Of a stretch of 64,000 bases of DNA, positions 10,224 through 20,651 are shown in pieces. This DNA is from Rothia halotolerans (GTDB taxonomy: Bacteria; Actinomycetota; Actinomycetes; Actinomycetales; Micrococcaceae). The stretch is from assembly GCF_004136635.1 (NCBI RefSeq), contig NZ_NOIU01000001.1, forward strand, positions 124,001 to 188,000. The letters are read 5' to 3'. The notes beneath the pieces are model-generated. The model worked only from the letters and a program-made list of their open reading frames with translations. It had not been told where the DNA came from and did no database searches. How positions within the stretch are numbered: the stretch's first letter is position 1; each line of letters opens with the position of its first letter. A program made the translations under genes and the position numbers.

Positions 10224-12338
10224 TCAGAGCCGCGAGGACTCCGCCTGCCGGAGGGCTGCGTCGAGTCGCTGGTCGAAGAACTCCTGGGTGGTGGAGACGA
10301 ACGTGGCGGTCAGATGGTGCTTGTCCGCGAACGTGTAGACGTTGCCGACCGTGGGCGAGCATACCCCGTCCGGGCAAATCAGGTCGTTCATCTCCATCGT
10401 CCCGAAGCCGGGTGTGCCCGAGCCCACCCACTCGTCCAGCGGATTCTCGGCCTGGAGCATCGGGGAGGTGTAGTCGCAGTCGCGGCCGAGGCGCTGGCAC
10501 TCCTCGTGCGAGACCTCGAAGCGGGGGTTGTCGCGGAAGGCCACGACGTCGGAGCCGGTCGCCGCCACCTGCTGGACCATCTCCTCGGTTCCGGGACGAA
10601 TATACTCCCCTTCCGGGCGGTCCCTCACGAAGGCCGAGGTCGTCCCCTGCATGAAGACGACGTCGGCGCCGTAGCCCATGACGAACTCCTCGGCCCGGGG
10701 CACCCATCCGGCGCACTCGGCGTCGGAGGCGTTGTCCTCCGGCGTGGTGAAGTGGCAGCCGTGGCGGACGACGACGACGAGGTCCCACCCGCGCTCCTCG
10801 GCGGTGGCGATCAGGGCGGACAGCCAGTGCTCGGTGTGGCTGTTGCCCACGGCCAGCACCCGCTGGGTCGGCTCGGGGTCGGAGACCGGATGGGCGCATT
10901 CGTCCTCCTCCAGGCCGTAGGTCTCGAGGCCGTCCTCCGAGCAGGGACGGGTCTCCATGGACCAGTCGGTGGAGCGGGCGGAGGCGTAGGGCAGGCTCGC
11001 CCCGGTCGCCTCGCCCTCGGCGTCGCGCGTCGACGCGGCGGGCTCCATCGACTCCCCGGAGAGGACGGTCGCCCCCGGGTTCCGCGTCTCGGCGTTCTTC
11101 GCCACGTACGCGTCGGTCATGTACGCGATCCGCCCCTGCCAGGCCCCGACCGTGCCCAGCACGAGGAACCCGCAGGCGCCGCAGACCGCCAGGGCCCGCA
11201 GCCGGCGGGCCTCGGGCCACCTCCAGCGACGCAGCCGCGCGTCCACCTGCGAGGTCAGCACCAGCGAGAGGAGGAGCGAGACGGCGATGATCGCCAGGCC
11301 CGCGAGCGGACCGGCCCGCTCGCCGCCGTCGAAGAGCAGGTAGAAGACCAGGATCGGCCAATGCACCAGGTACAGCGCGTAGGACCGTCCGCCCAGGTAG
11401 ACCATGGGGCGGGAGGCGAGGAGGCGGTCGATCCCGAGGCGGCTCCGGGTGTCCCCGGCGATCACGACCATCGCGGCCGCCGCGGTGGGCATCAGCGCGG
11501 CGTAGCCGGGGAACGCCCCCTCGATCTCGAGCACGAGGCCGCACAGGACGATCGCCGCGACGCCGGCCCAGCCCATCGCCACGCGCAGCCGGGCGGGGAG
11601 GCGGAGGGAGGGCAGGGCGAGCGCGACGAGCGAGCCCAGCGCGAACTCCCACAGCCGGGCGACGGTGCTGAAGTAGGCGGCCTGCTGGTCCGCGGCGGTG
11701 TAGTAGACGGAGAATCCCAGCGATCCGGCGAAGACGAGGCCGAAGATCAGGGCGAGGGCGGGACGGACGCTCCAGCCCCGGCGTCGTGCCCAGAGCCCGC
11801 CCAGGGCGATGAGGAGGGGCCAGAGCAGGAAGACCTGCCCCTGGACGGACAGCGACCAGAAGTGCCGCAGCGGGGAGGCGAGGGAGGCGTCGGTCGCGTA
11901 GTAGTCGACGCCGGTCGCCGCCGAGAACCAGTTGGAGGTGTAGGTGACGACGGCGAGGGACTCCCCCATGATCTCGTGCCACCGGGAGGCGGGGTACCAG
12001 AGCCGGGTCGCCAGCAGGACGCCGAGCACGGTGAGCACCGCGAGCGGCAGGATGCGCCGGAACACGTGAGTCCAGTAGCGGCTGACCTGCCGGAAGCCCA
12101 GCGGCTCGCCCGCCTCGAGTTTGCGGGTGAAGCTCCAGGTCAGGAGGAAGGCCGAGATGAAGAGGAACACGTCCACGCCGCCGGAGACCCGGCCGAGCCA
12201 GACGTGGAAGACCACCACGAGCAGGATCGCCAGGGTGCGCAGCCCCTCGATCTCCGGGCGGAACCGGCGGAGTCCGTCATGCTGCTCCGCTGCGTCCGGC
12301 GGCGCGGGAGCGGCTGGGGGCGTGGAGGTGGGTCGCAT
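10224..12338 (-). CDS. Acyltransferase-3 family membrane protein with C-terminal SGNH domain (copy 2)
   Basis: Paralogue of the next gene downstream with the same two-domain build: FRPEIEGLRTLAI, catalytic-type His in VVFHVWLGR (His45), about ten membrane segments, then an SGNH domain with VLAVGNSHTEHW and a terminal ADKHHLTATF block. I placed the start at ATG 12338 (704 residues) because the leader before FRPEI then has about the same length as in copy 1. The frame is open to a TTG at 12605, but the added 89 residues are low-complexity Pro/Ala/Ser and neither start has a clear ribosome binding site. It probably forms one transcript with copy 1, since only 64 nt separate them and no hairpin is visible between them. 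Confidence 0.88.
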   Translation of the reverse strand: MRPTSTPPAAPAPPDAAEQHDGLRRFRPEIEGLRTLAILLVVVFHVWLGRVSGGVDVFLFISAFLLTWSFTRKLEAGEPLGFRQVSRYWTHVFRRILPLAVLTVLGVLLATRLWYPASRWHEIMGESLAVVTYTSNWFSAATGVDYYATDASLASPLRHFWSLSVQGQVFLLWPLLIALGGLWARRRGWSVRPALALIFGLVFAGSLGFSVYYTAADQQAAYFSTVARLWEFALGSLVALALPSLRLPARLRVAMGWAGVAAIVLCGLVLEIEGAFPGYAALMPTAAAAMVVIAGDTRSRLGIDRLLASRPMVYLGGRSYALYLVHWPILVFYLLFDGGERAGPLAGLAIIAVSLLLSLVLTSQVDARLRRWRWPEARRLRALAVCGACGFLVLGTVGAWQGRIAYMTDAYVAKNAETRNPGATVLSGESMEPAASTRDAEGEATGASLPYASARSTDWSMETRPCSEDGLETYGLEEDECAHPVSDPEPTQRVLAVGNSHTEHWLSALIATAEERGWDLVVVVRHGCHFTTPEDNASDAECAGWVPRAEEFVMGYGADVVFMQGTTSAFVRDRPEGEYIRPGTEEMVQQVAATGSDVVAFRDNPRFEVSHEECQRLGRDCDYTSPMLQAENPLDEWVGSGTPGFGTMEMNDLICPDGVCSPTVGNVYTFADKHHLTATFVSTTQEFFDQRLDAALRQAESSRL

Positions 12339-12885
12339 GGGTTCAGGCGGCCGCCGTGCGGTCGCGGAGCTCGCGGGGCGGCTCCGAGAACCGGGTGCCT
12401 CGGGCGGCGTGCGGCCGGAATATCCCTTCTGCTCGGCCCGGGAAGGCGGCGGACCGCGTCCTGCGGACTCCGGTCCCTCGCCCACGGGCGCGGCTGCGCC
12501 GGTGCTCGGGCTGACGGGCTGGTTCTCCTGCTCGGCCAGCGGGGGCCGGGGCAGTGCGGCCGGGCTCGACGCTTCCGCGGGAAGGGCGCCCGGGCCGCCC
12601 GGCAAGCTTATCGGCTCGGCAGCCCCGGCGGAAACGCGCTTCCCCGTCAGGACCCGGCCGACCAGGGCGGATGGGGAGCGGATAGGGAACGGAAGGAGCC
12701 GCGGTCGGGGCGCGGCGAGGCCGGGCAGCTGGCCCGAGGAGGGGCAGCGGACGAGGCGAGAGGGCTGAAGGGGCGGGGCTAGAGGGAATCAAGGGGGCGG
12801 TGAACGGACGAGGGCCCCGCGACGGGTGTCGCGGGGCCCTCGAGCGGGGAGGAGCGGGCCGCAGGGGCCCGCATCCGGGCGAGGC
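12339..12885. other. Gene-free stretch between groEL and acyltransferase 2
   Basis: Very GC-rich. It holds the groEL terminator (12809-12842) and a possible low-complexity N-terminal extension of the acyltransferase (up to 12605). Long open frames on the plus strand here are compositional shadows. No further gene, RNA or repeat is supported. Confidence 0.5.
12809..12842 (-). terminator. groEL terminator hairpin
   Basis: A perfect 15-bp stem (12809-12823 with 12828-12842) and a GGGT loop, 44 nt beyond the groEL stop. On the minus strand it is followed by TCCGTTC rather than a T-run. Confidence 0.75.
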
Positions 12886-14526
<1,641 letters not shown>

Positions 14527-14823
14527 CTACTTCTCGACGACGGCCAGCACGTCACGGGCGGAGAGCACCAGGAAGTCCTGGCCCGAGTACTTGACCTCGG
14601 TTCCGCCGTACTTGGAGTAGATGACGACGTCGCCCTCGTTGACGTCCACGGGGATGCGGTTGCCCTTCTCGTCCACGCGGCCGGGGCCGACGGCGACGAC
14701 CTTGCCCTCCTGGGGCTTCTCCTTGGCGGTCTCGGGGATGACCAGGCCGGAGGCGGTGGTCTGCTCGGCCTCGACGGGCTGAACGACGATGCGGTCTTCG
14801 AGGGGCTTGATGGAGACGGACAT
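14527..14823 (-). CDS. groES: 10 kDa chaperonin GroES
   Basis: A 98-residue co-chaperonin that caps GroEL. It begins [14 protein letters not shown] and has the mobile loop region around [19 protein letters not shown], the contact to GroEL. Length and sequence are standard for the family. It is the first gene of the groES-groEL operon and is preceded by a sigma-A-like promoter with an HrcA-type operator about 95-120 nt upstream, so heat induction by release of HrcA repression is expected. Confidence 0.97.
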   Translation of the reverse strand: MSVSIKPLEDRIVVQPVEAEQTTASGLVIPETAKEKPQEGKVVAVGPGRVDEKGNRIPVDVNEGDVVIYSKYGGTEVKYSGQDFLVLSARDVLAVVEK

Positions 14824-14915
14824 GAGTGACCTTCTTCCCTAGATGGATCAGTTCCTGGCGTGAGCCACGGGACGTGCCAACCGTCGTCGCGGTGCCGATT
14901 GAGCGCCGGGCCCAG

Positions 14916-14942
14916 TTAGCACCCTGAGTCTCAGAGTGCTAA
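14916..14942. promoter_or_regulatory. CIRCE operator (HrcA binding site) of groESL
   Basis: TTAGCACCC, nine bases, GAGTGCTAA. It differs from the consensus CIRCE inverted repeat (TTAGCACTC-N9-GAGTGCTAA) at one position. It lies 4 nt downstream of the groES -10 box, so it overlaps the expected transcription start, the classic position for HrcA repression. hrcA itself is not in the window. Confidence 0.92.
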
Positions 14943-14946
14943 CACG

Positions 14947-14976
14947 ACTCTATTCCGGGGATTAGCAGAGGGTCAA
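14947..14976 (-). promoter_or_regulatory. groESL sigma-A-like promoter
   Basis: On the minus strand, -35 TTGACC (14976-14971), an 18-bp spacer and -10 TAGAGT (14952-14947). The CIRCE operator follows immediately. The 5' leader to groES would be about 115 nt. Confidence 0.8.
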
Positions 14977-15002
14977 GGCGAGTGCCAGCGCGTCGCCGCG
15001 GA

Positions 15003-15028
15003 GGGCCCCCGCGACGGGCCCCCGCGAC
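15003..15028 (+). repeat. Two adjacent 13-bp direct repeats
   Basis: GGGCCCCCGCGAC occurs twice in perfect tandem (15003-15015 and 15016-15028), ending 4 nt before the -10-like box of the methyltransferase gene, where a -35 box or activator site would lie. Confidence 0.8.
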
Positions 15029-15032
15029 GCGC

Positions 15033-15044
15033 TAGGGTGAACGC
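15033..15044 (+). promoter_or_regulatory. -10 box of a likely leaderless transcript (methyltransferase gene)
   Basis: TAGGGT at 15033-15038 ends 6 nt before the ATG at 15045, so transcription would start at or next to the start codon. No Shine-Dalgarno sequence fits between. No clear -35 box. Confidence 0.5.
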
Positions 15045-16367
15045 ATGCGCCCCGAGTACACCCGCGAAGAACTGGCCCTGCTGGACGGCATCGAGTACCG
15101 GGAGCGGGACGTCCTGGCGCTCTCCTCCCGCCTGCGGGACCGGGGGCTCGCCCCCGAGCGGGCCGCGGAGCTGCTGACCCAGGCCCGGCTGCGGGCCGAG
15201 GCCGCGGGCAAGTTCGGCGCGGAGGAGGCGGGCCGGATGCTGCTGACCCGCGACGGGCTGGAGCAGGCGACCCGGGGCGCGGTCGCCCGGCTGCACGCGC
15301 GGCGGTTCCGCGAGGCGGGGATCGCTTCCGTGGCCGACCTCGGCTGCGGCCTGGGCGGGGACGCCGCGGCCTTCGCCCGGGAGGGGCTGCGGGTGAGCGC
15401 CGTCGAGGTCGACCCCCGCACCGCCCGCTTCGCGGCCCACAACCTCGCTCCCTACCCCGGGGCCGAGGTGCGCTGCGCCGACGTCGCCGAGCTGGACCTG
15501 CGCACGCTCTCCGACGCGGCCGGGCGCCCCGTCGAGGCCCTGTGGCTCGACCCCGCCCGCCGGGAGGCTCCCGGCGTCGGCGCACGGCCCCGGGGCGGCA
15601 CGGCTCCGAGGGGCGGCGGCGAGCACCGCGCACCCGGCCAGGGCGCCCGCCGGATCTTCGACCCGGAGGCCTTCTCCCCGCCGTTCTCCCTCATCGAGTC
15701 GCTGGCGAGCACGGGCGTCCCCCTGGGCGTGAAGATGGGCCCCGGCATGGACCGCGCCGCGATCCCGGCAGGGGCCGAGGCCGAGTGGATCAGCCACCGC
15801 GGCGAGGTCGTGGAGCTGGTGCTGTGGTTCAACGCGCTGCGCACCCCGGGGGTCCGGCGCCGCGCCACCGTGCTCGGGCCCGACCCCCTGGTCCCGGAGA
15901 CGCTGGCGAGCCTGAGCTCCGGGGACGACTTCGGCGAGGGCCCCGAGGCGCCGGTCGGCGAGCCCGCCGGGCACCTCTACGAGCCCGACGGGGCCGTGAT
16001 CCGCGCCGAGCTGGTGGACCGGCTGGCCGAGGCCGTCGGCGGGCACCTGGTGGACCCTCGCATCGCCTACGTCTTCTCCGAGCGGGAGCACCGGCTGGAC
16101 TGGGCGAGCGGGTGGCGGGTCCTGGAGGCCCTGCCGCTGCACGCCAAGCCGCTCAAGCGCTGGGTGCGCGAGCACGGCGTCACCGAGCTGACGATCAAGA
16201 AACGGGGGGTCGACGTCGTGCCCGAGGTCCTGCGGAAGCAGCTGCTGGCCGGCTCCGGGAAGCGCTCGGGGCGGGGCCGGCGGGCCACCCTCGTACTGAC
16301 CCGGTGGGACGCGGCGGACGGGGAGCACCGCGGGGCGTTCGCGGTCGAGCCGCTCGCCGCCGGGTGA
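15045..16367 (+). CDS. Class I SAM-dependent methyltransferase with THUMP-like domain
   Basis: A 440-residue cytosolic protein. It has an N-terminal helical region (1-90), a Rossmann methyltransferase core with the SAM-binding motif VADLGCGLGGDAAAF (about 100-114) and the acidic strand end VEVDPRTARFAA, the LWLDPARR motif, then a C-terminal region (about 370-435) fitting the actinobacterial THUMP-like domain, suggesting an RNA substrate. The substrate is not known. A Gly/Arg/Pro-rich insertion lies between the DPARR motif and RIFDPEAFSPP (about residues 172-203). It appears to be leaderless and runs convergent to nothing: the ligase gene follows on the same strand after 94 nt. Confidence 0.82.
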   Translation: MRPEYTREELALLDGIEYRERDVLALSSRLRDRGLAPERAAELLTQARLRAEAAGKFGAEEAGRMLLTRDGLEQATRGAVARLHARRFREAGIASVADLGCGLGGDAAAFAREGLRVSAVEVDPRTARFAAHNLAPYPGAEVRCADVAELDLRTLSDAAGRPVEALWLDPARREAPGVGARPRGGTAPRGGGEHRAPGQGARRIFDPEAFSPPFSLIESLASTGVPLGVKMGPGMDRAAIPAGAEAEWISHRGEVVELVLWFNALRTPGVRRRATVLGPDPLVPETLASLSSGDDFGEGPEAPVGEPAGHLYEPDGAVIRAELVDRLAEAVGGHLVDPRIAYVFSEREHRLDWASGWRVLEALPLHAKPLKRWVREHGVTELTIKKRGVDVVPEVLRKQLLAGSGKRSGRGRRATLVLTRWDAADGEHRGAFAVEPLAAG

Positions 16368-16428
16368 GGGCCCTCCTCGCGGCGGCGCGTCGCGCGGGCC
16401 GGGGTAGGGCGGGAGCCCCTCCCGCGGG

Positions 16429-16434
16429 TACGAT
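16429..16434 (+). promoter_or_regulatory. -10 box upstream of the YbdK-type ligase gene
   Basis: TACGAT, 27 nt before the ATG at 16462, leaving room for a short leader that contains TTTGGAGG 7 nt before the start codon. No convincing -35 box. Confidence 0.4.
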
Positions 16435-16461
16435 GAATCGACCCTGTTTGGAGGCCGCCCC

Positions 16462-17613
16462 ATGATCGAGTTCTCTCGCTCCTCCCAGTCCACGCTCGGC
16501 GTGGAGTGGGAGGTCGCACTGGTGGACCGGAGAACCGGTGCCACGCGTCCCGCGGCCGAGGAGGTCTTCGAGGCCATCGAGGCCTCGGACCCCGCACTGG
16601 CCGACCCCGAGGGCCAGACCCCGCACATCGCCCGGGAGTTCCTGGCCAACACCGTGGAGATGGTCACCGGCGTCGCGACCCGCGTCAGCGAGGCCACGGA
16701 CCAGCTGCAGCACCTGGCGGACCGGCTGCGCACCTACACAGACCCTCTCGGGATCGACCTGTTCTCGGCAGGGACCCACCCCATCGCCGAGTGGCGGACC
16801 GAGCAGGTCTCCGCCAAGGAGCGCTACCAGAAGATCCTGGACCGCACGCAGTACTGGGGCCACCAGATGCTCATGTACGGCATCCACGTCCACGTCGGCC
16901 TCGACGCCCGGGACAAGGCCCTGCCCGTGGTCAACCAGCTGGTCAACTACTACCCCCATCTGCTCGCGCTCTCGGCCAACTCCCCCTACTGGGGCGGGCA
17001 CGACACCGGCTACGCCTCCCAGCGCGCCATGGTCTTCCAGCAGATCCCCACGGCCGGTCTGCCCTTCGGCTTCGAGCAGTGGCACGAGTTCGAGGACTAC
17101 ACCTGGGACCTGCTGCAGACCGGCGTGATCGACGAGCCCTCCGAGAACCGCTGGGACATCCGCCCGGTCGCGAGGTACGGCACCGTGGAGATGCGGGTGT
17201 GCGACGGCGTCTCGACGGTGGAGGAGATCGGCGCCCTGACCGCGCTCACCCAGTGCCTGGTCGAGGAGACCTCGCGGCGGGTCGAGGCCGGGGAGCGCAT
17301 CCCGCTGATGCCGCGCTGGCACGCCGAGGAGAACAAGTGGCGCGCCGCGCGCTACGGCATCGAGGCCATCATCATCCAGGACGCCCAGAACAACGAGCGC
17401 CTGGTCACCGACGACACCATCGACCTGCTCAACCGGCTCGAGCCCATCGCCGGCCAGCTCGGCTGCTCGGAGGAGCTGGCCGGCGTCGAGCGCATCATCC
17501 GGCGCGGTCCGGGCTACCTGCGGCAGCGGCGGATCGCGAAGGAGGCCGGGGGCGACCTGCGCGCCGTGGTCCGCGACATCGCAGGACTGACCCGCGACGG
17601 GTACCCGGACTAG
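16462..17613 (+). CDS. YbdK-type carboxylate-amine ligase (glutamate-cysteine ligase family 2)
   Basis: A 383-residue GCS2-family protein. Family motifs include STLGVEWEVALVD at the N-terminus (metal/ATP-binding Glu), the segment GTHPIAEWR, the HVHVGL block and RYGTVEMRVCD near the active site. YbdK proteins show weak glutamate-cysteine ligase activity in vitro, but their natural product is not established. Because this organism appears to make mycothiol, glutathione synthesis should not be assumed. The start is ATG with GGAGG 7 nt upstream. It ends only 7 nt before the convergent tsaD stop. Confidence 0.9.
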   Translation: MIEFSRSSQSTLGVEWEVALVDRRTGATRPAAEEVFEAIEASDPALADPEGQTPHIAREFLANTVEMVTGVATRVSEATDQLQHLADRLRTYTDPLGIDLFSAGTHPIAEWRTEQVSAKERYQKILDRTQYWGHQMLMYGIHVHVGLDARDKALPVVNQLVNYYPHLLALSANSPYWGGHDTGYASQRAMVFQQIPTAGLPFGFEQWHEFEDYTWDLLQTGVIDEPSENRWDIRPVARYGTVEMRVCDGVSTVEEIGALTALTQCLVEETSRRVEAGERIPLMPRWHAEENKWRAARYGIEAIIIQDAQNNERLVTDDTIDLLNRLEPIAGQLGCSEELAGVERIIRRGPGYLRQRRIAKEAGGDLRAVVRDIAGLTRDGYPD

Positions 17614-17620
17614 GATCCCC

Positions 17621-18745
17621 CTACGCCGGGACGCTGACCGTGGTCACCGGCAGGGAGGGGTCCGCGGTGAAGCCGAGCCCGGTGGGGGCGACGCCGGCCG
17701 CGACGAGGCGGGCGCCCAGCGCGGCGACCATCGCGCCGTTGTCGGTGCACAGGGACAGGCGCGGGACCACCAGGCGGATGCCGTGCCGCTCGCAGCGCTC
17801 GGCGGTCAGCGCCCGCAGCCGCGAGTTCGCCGCGACGCCGCCGCCCAGCAGCAGCGTGTCGATGCCGTTCTCGGTACAGGCCAGCATCGCCTTGGCCGTG
17901 ACGACGTCGGCGACCGCCTCCTGGAACGAGGCCGCGACGTCTGCGACCGGCGCTGCCTCCCCCCGGGCCTCGAAGCCCTCGACGACGCGCGCCACCGCGG
18001 TCTTCAGCCCCGAGAAGGAGAAGTCGTACCGGTGGCTCCCCGGCGCCTCGGCGCTGCCCATGTACTTGCCCGCCGTCAGGCCGCGGGGCAGCCTGAACGC
18101 GGCCGCGTCTCCCCCGGCGGCCACGCGGTCGATGGCCGGGCCGCCAGGGTAGCCGAGGTCCAGCAGGCGGGCCACCTTGTCGTAGGCCTCGCCGGCGGCG
18201 TCGTCGAGCGTCGCGCCGAGCAGACGGACCGAGCCGGTGATGTCCCCGACCTTGAGGATCTCGGTGTGCCCGCCGGAGACCAGCAGCGCCCCGAGCCCCT
18301 CCGGCAGCCCCTCTCCCCCGGCCTCCGGGGCGGGGAGCCCGCTGCCCTCCAGCAGCCCCACCCCGACGTGGGCGACGAGGTGGTTGACGGCGTAGAGCGG
18401 CTTGCCGGTGGCCACGGCGAGGGCCTTGGCGGCGCTGACCCCCACCATGAGGGCCCCCGCCAGCCCCGGGCCGCTGGTCACGGCGATCGCGTCCACCTCA
18501 GCGAGGCCCAGGCCGGCATCGGCGAGCACGGCGTCCAGCGCGGGGATCATCGCCTCCAGGTGGGCGCGGGAGGCGATCTCGGGGATGACGCCGCCGAAGC
18601 GCTCGTGCTCCTCCATCGAGGAGGAGACGGTGTTGGTCAGCAGCCGGCTGCCGGCGACGATCCCGATCCCGGTCTCGTCGCAGGAGGACTCGATGCCCAG
18701 CACCACGGGTCCGGTGCGCGGGGCGGAGGTATGGGGCTGGTTCAC
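17621..18745 (-). CDS. tsaD: tRNA N6-threonylcarbamoyladenosine transferase TsaD
   Basis: The catalytic subunit for t6A at position 37 of ANN-decoding tRNAs; it moves threonylcarbamoyl from its AMP carrier to tRNA with TsaB and TsaE. 374 residues from GTG 18745: [13 protein letters not shown] at the N-terminus, metal-binding NHLVAH (His122 and His126), and the late [14 protein letters not shown] block with a metal-binding Asp. The start codon overlaps the rimI stop (GTGA), which fixes the start by translational coupling. It is the last gene of alr-tsaE-tsaB-rimI-tsaD and ends 7 nt from convergent ybdK with no room for a private terminator. Confidence 0.96.
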   Translation of the reverse strand: MNQPHTSAPRTGPVVLGIESSCDETGIGIVAGSRLLTNTVSSSMEEHERFGGVIPEIASRAHLEAMIPALDAVLADAGLGLAEVDAIAVTSGPGLAGALMVGVSAAKALAVATGKPLYAVNHLVAHVGVGLLEGSGLPAPEAGGEGLPEGLGALLVSGGHTEILKVGDITGSVRLLGATLDDAAGEAYDKVARLLDLGYPGGPAIDRVAAGGDAAAFRLPRGLTAGKYMGSAEAPGSHRYDFSFSGLKTAVARVVEGFEARGEAAPVADVAASFQEAVADVVTAKAMLACTENGIDTLLLGGGVAANSRLRALTAERCERHGIRLVVPRLSLCTDNGAMVAALGARLVAAGVAPTGLGFTADPSLPVTTVSVPA

Positions 18746-19323
18746 GGTCGGGGTCCGCCTTCCGGGGTCAGGTCCTTGCTCATGATCACGGCGTCGACGC
18801 CGTCCTGGTAGTAGCGCGGCCGCAGGTGGATCCGCGCGTAGCCGAGGGACTCGTACAGCCCGGCGGCGCGCGGGTTGTCCGCCCTGACCTCGAGCATCAT
18901 GGTGCCCGCCCCGGCCTCGCGGGCCTGGCGGTGCATCCGCTCCATGAGCCAGCGGCCGAGGCCGCGGCCCTCGTGCCCGGGGTCCACCGCGATGGTCTGC
19001 ACGTCCCCGGTCTCCGCCACCGCCATCATCCCGGCGTATCCGACGACGACGCCGGCCTCGTCCAGGACGACGGTGTACCGCCGCGTGGGATGCCGCACCT
19101 CGGCGAGGAACATCTCCAGCGGCCAGGCGTCGGCCGGGAACAGCCGGAGCTCGAAGCGGTGCACGGCCTCGAGGTCGGCCAGCTCGAGGGGGCGGGCCGC
19201 GTATCCCGCCGGCGGGGGCGGCTCGGGCGAGGGTCCGGTTGATGCCGGGGACGCGGCGGGGGCCGCCGAGGGCCGCGGGCCGATCGAGGGCGGCGGCCCG
19301 CCCGGCGAGTCGGCCGGGCTCAT
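18742..19323 (-). CDS. rimI: Ribosomal protein S18-alanine N-acetyltransferase RimI
   Basis: A 193-residue GNAT acetyltransferase. After a disordered Pro/Ala/Ser N-terminus of about 40 residues comes the fold, with the acetyl-CoA loop [12 protein letters not shown] (about 119-130) and the [13 protein letters not shown] motif near the C-terminus. RimI acetylates the N-terminus of S18 in model bacteria. It overlaps both neighbours by 4 nt (ATGA with tsaB, GTGA with tsaD), so the three are translationally coupled. The N-terminal extension is longer than in E. coli RimI (148 residues); some of it may be untranslated if a later start is used. Confidence 0.9.
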   Translation of the reverse strand: MSPADSPGGPPPSIGPRPSAAPAASPASTGPSPEPPPPAGYAARPLELADLEAVHRFELRLFPADAWPLEMFLAEVRHPTRRYTVVLDEAGVVVGYAGMMAVAETGDVQTIAVDPGHEGRGLGRWLMERMHRQAREAGAGTMMLEVRADNPRAAGLYESLGYARIHLRPRYYQDGVDAVIMSKDLTPEGGPRP

Positions 19324-20081
19324 CGCGTGGCCCGCTTCCGTGCCGCCGGGACCCGGGCGTCGGACTCGCGCAGGTACAGCGGGGCGGTGTCCGTCTGCGC
19401 CGCGGCCAGGCCCGCGCGCAGGGCGGCGCGGACCAGGTCCTCGGCGAGGGGCTGGTCGGCCTCATGGCCGGGCAGGGCCACGAGGGCGTCCGGGTAGAGC
19501 GCGGCGCCGCGGCCGGCGGCCGGGGGGCCGAGGGGCGACGTCCCCGTGCTCTCCTCGGCCGCCGCTTCCTCGCCGTACAGCACGGCCCCGGCCGCGGCTG
19601 CGGGGCCCACCGCCGGGCCGACGACCCGGCGGTACCCCTCGGGGAGGATCTCGTAATCGGCGCAGTAGACCTCGCGGCGCCGGGCGTCGGTGGCGACCCG
19701 CAGGAGGCCGTGGCCGGCGCGGCGGGCGTCCTCGTGGGCCGCCTCGGCCACGGCGTCGAGGCTCACGGCCCCGCGCACCTCCACGCCCCAGGCCCAGCCC
19801 AGGGTGCGGGCGGTGACGATCCCGGCCCGCAGCCCCGTGAAGGGGCCGGGCCCGAGCCCGGTGAGGATCATCCCCAGCTCGGGGCCCTGCGCGCCGGCCT
19901 CGGCCAGCAGGTCCCTCAGGCCCGGCGCCATGACCTCGGCGTGGGATCGGGTGTCCTCGGTGCGGAAGGCGCCGAGGACCTCCACCGGGCCGGCGCAGGG
20001 GGCCCCGGAGGCGGCGTCGTCGGGCACGCGGATCAGCGCGCCGCTGGCGATGGACGAGGTATCACAACCGAGTATCAGCAC
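19320..20081 (-). CDS. tsaB: t6A synthesis protein TsaB (universal bacterial protein)
   Basis: The inactive TsaD paralogue that scaffolds the t6A transferase complex. 253 residues, opening with [10 protein letters not shown], then the family block [17 protein letters not shown] (about 110-126). The start is GTG 20081. A TAGACT that overlaps the tsaE stop codon lies 6 nt upstream of this GTG, so an internal leaderless start is possible besides read-through from tsaE. The stop overlaps rimI. Confidence 0.94.
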   Translation of the reverse strand: MLILGCDTSSIASGALIRVPDDAASGAPCAGPVEVLGAFRTEDTRSHAEVMAPGLRDLLAEAGAQGPELGMILTGLGPGPFTGLRAGIVTARTLGWAWGVEVRGAVSLDAVAEAAHEDARRAGHGLLRVATDARRREVYCADYEILPEGYRRVVGPAVGPAAAAGAVLYGEEAAAEESTGTSPLGPPAAGRGAALYPDALVALPGHEADQPLAEDLVRAALRAGLAAAQTDTAPLYLRESDARVPAARKRATR

Positions 20082-20087
20082 CCGACC

Positions 20088-20093
20088 AGTCTA
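20088..20093 (-). promoter_or_regulatory. Possible internal leaderless -10 box for tsaB
   Basis: TAGACT on the minus strand, 6 nt before the tsaB GTG; its first three bases are also the tsaE stop codon. The same hexamer precedes mshA. Chance occurrence cannot be excluded. Confidence 0.3.
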
Positions 20094-20651
20094 ATGCCGC
20101 GCCGCCTCGCGCAGCTTCAGCGCGAGCGGGCCGGTCCGCTCCTCCCGCCAGCGCGGTCCGACGAAGCCGATCCGCAGGATGCGGGGGTCGAGGTCCTCCT
20201 CGGAGCCCTCGACCACCGGCGCCTCGGCGCCGACGGCGCGCTCCAGCTCGATCTCCACCCGCGACTCGGCGAGGTGCTCCACCAGGCCGCGGCCCCACTC
20301 GACGACCGTGACGGCGCCGTCCATGGAGTACTCGAGGTCGAGGTCGTCGACCTCCTCGGCGCTGGAGAGCCGGTACGCGTCCACGTGCACCAGGGAGGGC
20401 CCGCCGGGCCGGGCCCCCTCGGGGTCGTTGCGGTGGATCCGGGAGAGCACGAACGTCGGCGAGATCACGCTCCCGAGCACCCCCAGCCCCTCGCCCAGGG
20501 CGCGGGTGAAGGTCGTCTTGCCGGCCCCGAGCTCCCCCGTGAGCACCAGCAGGTCCCCCGCCCGCAGGCTCCCGGCCAGCACGTGCGCCACGCGCTGGGT
20601 GGCCTCCGTGCCGTGCAGCTCCAGGACCGCGTCCTCCTCCGCCTCAGTCAT
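20091..20651 (-). CDS. tsaE: tRNA t6A biosynthesis ATPase TsaE
   Basis: A 186-residue P-loop ATPase that powers or regulates the TsaBD complex. The Walker A motif is GELGAGKTTFTRALG (about 39-53), followed by SPTFVL and HVDAYRL, and a Trp-bearing VVEWGRG. About 30 residues longer than the E. coli protein because of a loop and C-terminal extension (roughly 135-186). The start overlaps the end of alr by 8 nt. Confidence 0.94.
   Translation of the reverse strand: MTEAEEDAVLELHGTEATQRVAHVLAGSLRAGDLLVLTGELGAGKTTFTRALGEGLGVLGSVISPTFVLSRIHRNDPEGARPGGPSLVHVDAYRLSSAEEVDDLDLEYSMDGAVTVVEWGRGLVEHLAESRVEIELERAVGAEAPVVEGSEEDLDPRILRIGFVGPRWREERTGPLALKLREAARH

Noticed and set aside
7646-12782. Very long plus-strand open frames (about 1000 and 900 codons) opposite the acyltransferase genes
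   Set aside because: Composition is Arg/Gly/Ala/Pro-rich without domains; the minus-strand frames carry intact family motifs.
16462-17613. Glutathione synthesis from the GCS2-family gene
   Set aside because: No gshB is nearby and mshA indicates mycothiol; YbdK-type proteins are not reliable glutathione enzymes.
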